DNA from: M3007 sp964630705
Lineage (GTDB): Bacteria > Bacteroidota > Bacteroidia > Chitinophagales > Saprospiraceae
DNA length: 18,853 bases
NCBI GenBank assembly: GCA_964630705.1
Contig: CAZVZH010000074.1
Coordinates: 1-18,853 of the forward strand
Direction of reading: 5' to 3'
How positions within the stretch are numbered: the first letter of the stretch is position 1; each line of letters starts with the position of its first letter. The notes under the pieces were generated by a model. The model worked only from the letters and a program-made list of their open reading frames with translations, searched no databases and was not told the DNA's origin. The position numbers were made by a program, and so were the translations under genes. Of the stretch, positions 16,101 through 18,853 are shown piece after piece.

Positions 16101-16950
16101 CCAGGATTTCTGGGGCGACCCGGCAAGCAAAATCGAGGGGCTGGACCTCCGCTCCGTTCTAGATTCCCTCCTGAAAACTGGCGGGATCACCCTGGGGAGC
16201 CATGGGAGCTGCGGGTATACGTTCAGCAACCCAATATGTATTTTCAAGGCGCTGCCTGCCGGCAACGAAGTGGCTCCATTTTTCTCCGGCAATGTGCCCG
16301 GCTGCACCGGCCCCTGGGAAAATGCAGTAGCAGGCCAGCTGCTCGCGTTGCAACTCAACATCCGGTACAACCAAGCCTACCGCGGACGTAACCTGGGCGC
16401 CGTGCCGCTTGCCGGATCTTGTTTGCTGGATACCGCCACGGTGAAATTCCTGAACATACCGGCTAACCCGACCGTACAGGATTTGGTTGCGCAGGCAAAC
16501 GGCTATTTGCTGAGCTATTGTTTTGGCGATACAACCTACAGGCCAGGTTTCGGGGAGAAAATCCTGACCGCCCTGCGCACCCTGAATGAATACTGGAAAG
16601 ATTGCGGAAAAAATCATCTTTGTCCTTCGGGCAGCTTTGCCACACATGATCCGCAAGACCGCAGCGATATCCATACACGCGACTACGAGAGCCTGGAGAC
16701 AATACGTTTGATGCCCAATCCGGTGCAGGATGTCCTGCATGTTGAATGCACGACCAATACACCGGCGCAAACGCTGCTCCGGGTATTCGACGCGGCGGGA
16801 AGGCAAGTGTTGTGGCGCATGGTTGAAACGGGGGCGGGTGTCCAATCGATAGATTTGGATGTTGCCGGTTTGCGCCCCGGTGTTTATTGGTTGTCGTGGG
16901 CAGGAGGGGCGCTTGTCGTTTCGCGGCGGTTTGTGGTGTTTCGCGATTAG
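13165..16950 (+). CDS. Secreted HYR-like repeat protein with T9SS sorting domain
   Basis: A 1261-residue exported protein. A signal peptide (about 1-24, MWIRDFYVKILAACMMLMVA core) is followed by ten tandem modules of about 82 residues (64-882) and one divergent module (883-974). Each module runs I-x-C-P-x-x-x-T-V-x-C, then D-N-C-G-G, then C-x-N, R-T-Y/F, A-T-D-A-C-G-N-T-A-T-C, and ends in a short D-x-x-P-P linker. This is the HYR-like, Ig-fold pattern common in Bacteroidota surface proteins, with six cysteines per module. Residues 975-1175 form a cysteine-containing domain opening with YTQDFWGD, reminiscent of TQGYWG-type domains. Residues 1180-1261 are a type A T9SS sorting domain (LMPNPVQDVLHV to RRFVVFRD). 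It is probably an adhesin or matrix protein on the cell surface. ATG at 13165 is chosen because it starts the signal peptide. No operon partner is apparent. Confidence 0.88.
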   Translation: MWIRDFYVKILAACMMLMVASDLPGKRPVSVEFTFGTKLLPLSASFIPPATGVQRIELNDRLLPSITCPPDLVLSCAGAVPAIDMEAVTASDFCAGTVTKTHVGDSLAFHTCPNKFQLFRVFQAADTCGNIATCAQRIKVEADHLPPLICPPGLTVSCVSDIPAVDVGAVIASDLCGGMATVMHVSSFVSDYSCSDQYRISRTYLATDACSNTAKCTQEIVVHDKQAPLMTCPPDITVSCEEQLPGIDVSPILTTDNCGGNIQRAFVGESTLDKTCPNRFRKIRTYRVTDACGNTATCTQNVVVYDEVAPTIICPPATTVDCPPGLDPDLLSVYTADNCGSLTPKTYEGDIVTAALPGDWYVLARTFRATDACGQTQTCTQKITLRDAEPPTIKCPANLTVACPELAPLAEGNAATASDNCGGPIKTILAGAVISNQICANRYLLTRTYQVADLVGHTATCSQQILVDDPNPPTITCPPNTTVSCASAAYVVDLNAVSATDNCAGLVKSHVKDMITNKICPNNFVLTRTFQVADGCGYTATCTSRIRVLDAPPPAVCPPNTTVSCAAEVPAAAADSFVFYDNCGDSISQVKWLGDAISNKTCENRYLITRSYRITDGCGNSALCSQKIQVSDQTAPVLVCPANVVVTCSAQIPAPTPGALAAQENCANGGALNISFSEAQVNTSCSNGYQIIRTYKATDLCGNTGACVQQITVDDQTPPTISCPANITVTCASQVPPLMPVMVAASDNCGGSLTRFFLGDQIDAQVCANNFRINRVYAAADLCGNSASCTQIITILDQKPPTITCPANLTVNSTAAVPAPNASGIPAVGDNCTGGLVKSHLADLVSNLVCAEQYQLTRVYQAADACGNTTTCQQKITVDDRQAPTGQCPNLLPVACAADMPCDAADPSLPAFLQQIGTYFTDNSGVPVLVGVDSMLPVEDCTAGNNSFGRTIRYTISDACGNQTPCTVRYTGTCFCTYTQDFWGDPASKIEGLDLRSVLDSLLKTGGITLGSHGSCGYTFSNPICIFKALPAGNEVAPFFSGNVPGCTGPWENAVAGQLLALQLNIRYNQAYRGRNLGAVPLAGSCLLDTATVKFLNIPANPTVQDLVAQANGYLLSYCFGDTTYRPGFGEKILTALRTLNEYWKDCGKNHLCPSGSFATHDPQDRSDIHTRDYESLETIRLMPNPVQDVLHVECTTNTPAQTLLRVFDAAGRQVLWRMVETGAGVQSIDLDVAGLRPGVYWLSWAGGALVVSRRFVVFRD

Positions 16951-17006
16951 GAACTTATTATTTGATCGTTCCCTGGTGGTCCAATTTTTTTGTAAACCCT
17001 CGTCAC

Positions 17007-17150
17007 GTTGCACACTACTGGACAGTTTTCTCGCAGATGATTTTATGCAGACTAGTTTTCACAGATTTCACGCCGAAAATTCTGCGCAAAACCTGTGCGA
17101 TTTTCTGTGCGAAATCTGTGCGCCATAAAACTGTCCAGTAGTGTGGCAAC
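17007..17150. mobile_element. MITE-like element with about 23-bp terminal inverted repeats
   Basis: CACACTACTGGACAGTTTT (17011-17029) and its exact complement (17127-17145) bound a 144-bp segment. With a one-base bulge the match extends outward to GTTG at 17007 and CAAC at 17147-17150. A nested inverted repeat inside (CACAGATTTC with GCGAAATCTGTG) makes nearly the whole element foldable. It encodes nothing and sits between the HYR-like gene and the operator of the dioxygenase gene. No target duplication is obvious. A non-autonomous transposable element or a structured RNA are the main alternatives. Confidence 0.6.
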
Positions 17151-17227
17151 TACGCTGCGATGGCAAGGTCTGAGAGTTCAGAATGACTCCTGCTTGGGCA
17201 TTTCCGCCGCTCAAAAAATTTTACCTA

Positions 17228-17243
17228 TGTGACTCAAGTCACA
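17228..17243. promoter_or_regulatory. CRP-type operator upstream of the persulfide dioxygenase gene
   Basis: TGTGACTCAAGTCACA is a perfect palindrome with the same 6-bp arms as the site at 4883-4898 and a different centre. The centre (17235.5) is 37.5 bp from the end of the -7-like box at 17266-17273, the same spacing as at the first site. This makes chance unlikely and suggests one regulator. Confidence 0.77.
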
Positions 17244-17265
17244 GCAATTGTCAGGCGGATATAGG

Positions 17266-17273
17266 CATCTTTG
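17266..17273 (+). promoter_or_regulatory. Candidate -7 element
   Basis: CATCTTTG matches TAnnTTTG except for its first base. It lies 40 bp before the ATG at 17314, in the same geometry to the operator as the box at 4921-4928. Confidence 0.45.
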
Positions 17274-17313
17274 CATCATTATTTACCATAAATGCAAAAG
17301 AAATTATCCTGAC

Positions 17314-18729
17314 ATGACAATCGAACAAATCTATACCGGCTGTCTGGCGCAGGGCGCCTACTACATCGAAAGCGCAGGCGAAGCCGTCGTGATCGACCCT
17401 CTGCGTGAGGTCGCGCCCTACCTGGAGCGCGCCAAAAAGGACGGGGCCACCATCCGATACGTTTTTGAAACCCACTTCCACGCCGATTTCGTGAGCGGCC
17501 ACCTCGACCTGAGCAAAAAAACCGGCGCGCCCATCGTGTACGGGCCTAATGCCAACCCGAGTTTTGAAGCCTATATCGCCAAAGACGGAGAGGAATTTAA
17601 AGTGGGTAAAGTCACCTTCCGCGTGCTGCACACACCCGGCCATACCATGGAAAGCACCTGTTACCTGCTGCTCGATGAGCAGGGCAAGGAGGTGGCGCTG
17701 TTTTCCGGCGATACGCTGTTTATCGGCGATGTCGGCCGCCCCGACCTGGCGCAGAAAGCTGCGCACCTGACCCAGGAGCAACTGGCCGAAACCCTCTTCG
17801 ACTCGCTGCGCAACAAGGTGATGACCCTGCCCGACCAGGTGATCGTGTACCCCGCCCACGGCGCCGGCTCGGCTTGCGGCAAAAACATGTCGAAAGAAAC
17901 CTCCGACACCCTCGGCCATCAAAAAGAAACCAACTACGCCCTGCGCGCCAACATGACCAAAGCCGAGTTTGTCAAAGAAGTGACCACCGGCCTCATGCCG
18001 CCCCCGGCGTACTTCCCGCTCAATGTGGCGCTCAACAAAAAAGGCTATGACAGCATCGACGAGGTGGTGGCCCGCGGTACCCGCGCCCTCTCGCCCCGCG
18101 CCTTCGAAGCTGCCGCCAATGAAACCGGCGCGCTCATCCTCGATACCCGCAAAGCCCAGGACTTCGCCGCCGGCTTCGTGCCCAACTCGATCTTCATCGG
18201 CATCGACGGCCAGTTTGCCCCCTGGGTAGGCGCCCTCATCCCCGACGTGAAACAGGAACTGCTCATCGTCGCCGAGCCCGGCCGCGAGGAAGAGGTGGTT
18301 ACCCGCCTGGCTCGCGTCGGCTACGACTACTGCCTGGGCTACCTAGAGGGCGGCATCGACGCCTGGAAGGCAGCCGGCATGGGAATGGACAGCATCGAAA
18401 GCGTCACGGTCGACGAACTGGCGCAACGCCTGGAAAAGAATACCGCTCCGGTGTTCGACGTGCGCAAAAAAAGCGAATTCGACAGCGAGCGCCTCGAAGG
18501 GGCTGAAAACGCCCCGCTCGATACGGTGAACGAATCCATGCTGAGCATTCCCAAAGACAAAACCGCGTACATTCACTGCGCCGGCGGCTACCGCTCGATG
18601 ATCTTTACCAGCATCTTGCGCGCCCGTGGATACGACAATCTGGTCGACGTGCAAGGCGGCTTCAAAGCGCTGAAGGAAAGCGGCAAGTTTCAACTGACCG
18701 ATTACGTGTGCCCCAGTACCTTGCTTTAA
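17314..18729 (+). CDS. Persulfide dioxygenase with two rhodanese domains (CstB-like)
   Basis: A 471-residue protein. Residues 1-235 are a metallo-beta-lactamase fold of the ETHE1/persulfide dioxygenase type: THFHADFVSGH (53-63), TPGH with H110, SGDTLF with D133, and PAHGAGSACG with H182. By comparison with ETHE1, H54, H110 and D133 should bind the single iron. The HxHxD motif is followed by F59 where ETHE1 has H. Residues about 255-355 form a rhodanese fold whose active-site loop (LIVAEPGREEE) lacks the cysteine, so it is catalytically dead. Residues about 362-465 form a second rhodanese with an intact loop C422-A-G-G-Y-R. This MBL, pseudo-rhodanese, rhodanese order is that of staphylococcal CstB, which oxidises persulfides and forms thiosulfate in the cytoplasm. 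The enzyme likely detoxifies or uses sulfide-derived persulfide. ATG at 17314 starts the fold directly. An upstream in-frame start at 17248 lies between operator and -7 box and is rejected. Confidence 0.9.
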   Translation: MTIEQIYTGCLAQGAYYIESAGEAVVIDPLREVAPYLERAKKDGATIRYVFETHFHADFVSGHLDLSKKTGAPIVYGPNANPSFEAYIAKDGEEFKVGKVTFRVLHTPGHTMESTCYLLLDEQGKEVALFSGDTLFIGDVGRPDLAQKAAHLTQEQLAETLFDSLRNKVMTLPDQVIVYPAHGAGSACGKNMSKETSDTLGHQKETNYALRANMTKAEFVKEVTTGLMPPPAYFPLNVALNKKGYDSIDEVVARGTRALSPRAFEAAANETGALILDTRKAQDFAAGFVPNSIFIGIDGQFAPWVGALIPDVKQELLIVAEPGREEEVVTRLARVGYDYCLGYLEGGIDAWKAAGMGMDSIESVTVDELAQRLEKNTAPVFDVRKKSEFDSERLEGAENAPLDTVNESMLSIPKDKTAYIHCAGGYRSMIFTSILRARGYDNLVDVQGGFKALKESGKFQLTDYVCPSTLL

Positions 18730-18735
18730 ATTATC

Positions 18736-18853
18736 GTTGATGAAGTTGATCAGGTTGACAGGGTTGATAGAGTTGATAGGGTTGATACGGTTGATATACA
18801 ACCCTATCAACCCTATCAACCCTATCAACCCTATCAACCCTATCAACCCTATC
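18736..18853. repeat. Inverted array of 9-bp tandem repeats, cut by the window end
   Basis: Seven degenerate 9-mers of type GTTGATAGG run from 18736 to 18798. They are followed directly by six identical 9-mers CAACCCTAT (18799-18852) of complementary sequence. The two runs can form a long hairpin with almost no loop. The array begins 6 bp after the stop of the dioxygenase gene and continues past the window. No T-tract is visible, so terminator function is uncertain. Confidence 0.85.

Noticed and set aside
16951..16975. Terminator after the HYR-like gene (GGAAC with GTTCC)
   Set aside because: The stem is only five pairs with a long loop and no T-tract directly after it.
17314..18729. Loss of the last histidine in HxHxDH as a sign of an inactive enzyme
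   Set aside because: That histidine belongs to the second metal site of dinuclear relatives. The single-iron ligands expected for persulfide dioxygenases (H54, H110, D133) are present.
18736..18853. CRISPR array
   Set aside because: The units are contiguous 9-mers without spacers and include both orientations. There is no cas gene nearby.

Overview
This looks like the chromosome of a Bacteroidota species, probably from a Saprospiria-like lineage with fairly high GC. Two proteins end in type IX secretion (T9SS) sorting domains, one of them a giant HYR-like repeat adhesin. Starts lack Shine-Dalgarno sequences, and the promoter-like elements fit the Bacteroidota TAnnTTTG -7 box. Intergenic spaces are filled with inverted runs of short tandem repeats. 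I could run no database search, so the taxonomic call is inference from gene content.

Layout. 1-240: tail of a secreted protein, an inverted heptamer array and a strong terminator. 370-1596: AAA ATPase with a DUF4143-type C-terminus. 1626-3209 (minus): GMC-type FAD oxidoreductase with a ferredoxin-like four-cysteine motif. 3427-4851: lipoprotein with an exported domain, seven membrane helices and a C-terminal segment resembling effector-associated domain EAD11. 4953-12884: fused four-cluster ferredoxin/NrfD membrane subunit, a reversed four-helix-bundle gene between 44-bp inverted repeats, a large molybdopterin oxidoreductase, a SulP anion transporter and a Crp/Fnr regulator. 13165-16950: HYR-like repeat protein with a T9SS tail. 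17007-17150: MITE-like element. 17314-18729: persulfide dioxygenase with two rhodanese domains (CstB-like). 18736-end: inverted 9-mer array running off the window.

How it may fit together. A 16-bp CRP-type palindrome (TGTGAC-N4-GTCACA) lies upstream of the ferredoxin/NrfD gene and upstream of the persulfide dioxygenase gene. In both cases its centre is 37.5 bp from the end of a -7-like box. The Crp/Fnr protein encoded between them carries recognition-helix residues (R-E-x-x-S-R) suited to TGTGA. I infer one sulfur regulon: persulfide is oxidised and transferred to sulfite or thiosulfate by the CstB-like enzyme, a cytoplasmic quinone-linked molybdoenzyme (SoeABC/PsrABC-like) acts on the sulfur oxyanion, and SulP moves sulfate or a similar anion. 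The substrate of the molybdoenzyme cannot be fixed from sequence alone.

The most unusual items are the shared operator geometry, the 7TM lipoprotein with an EAD-like tail, and the four-helix-bundle gene in long inverted repeats that splits the genes of one enzyme.
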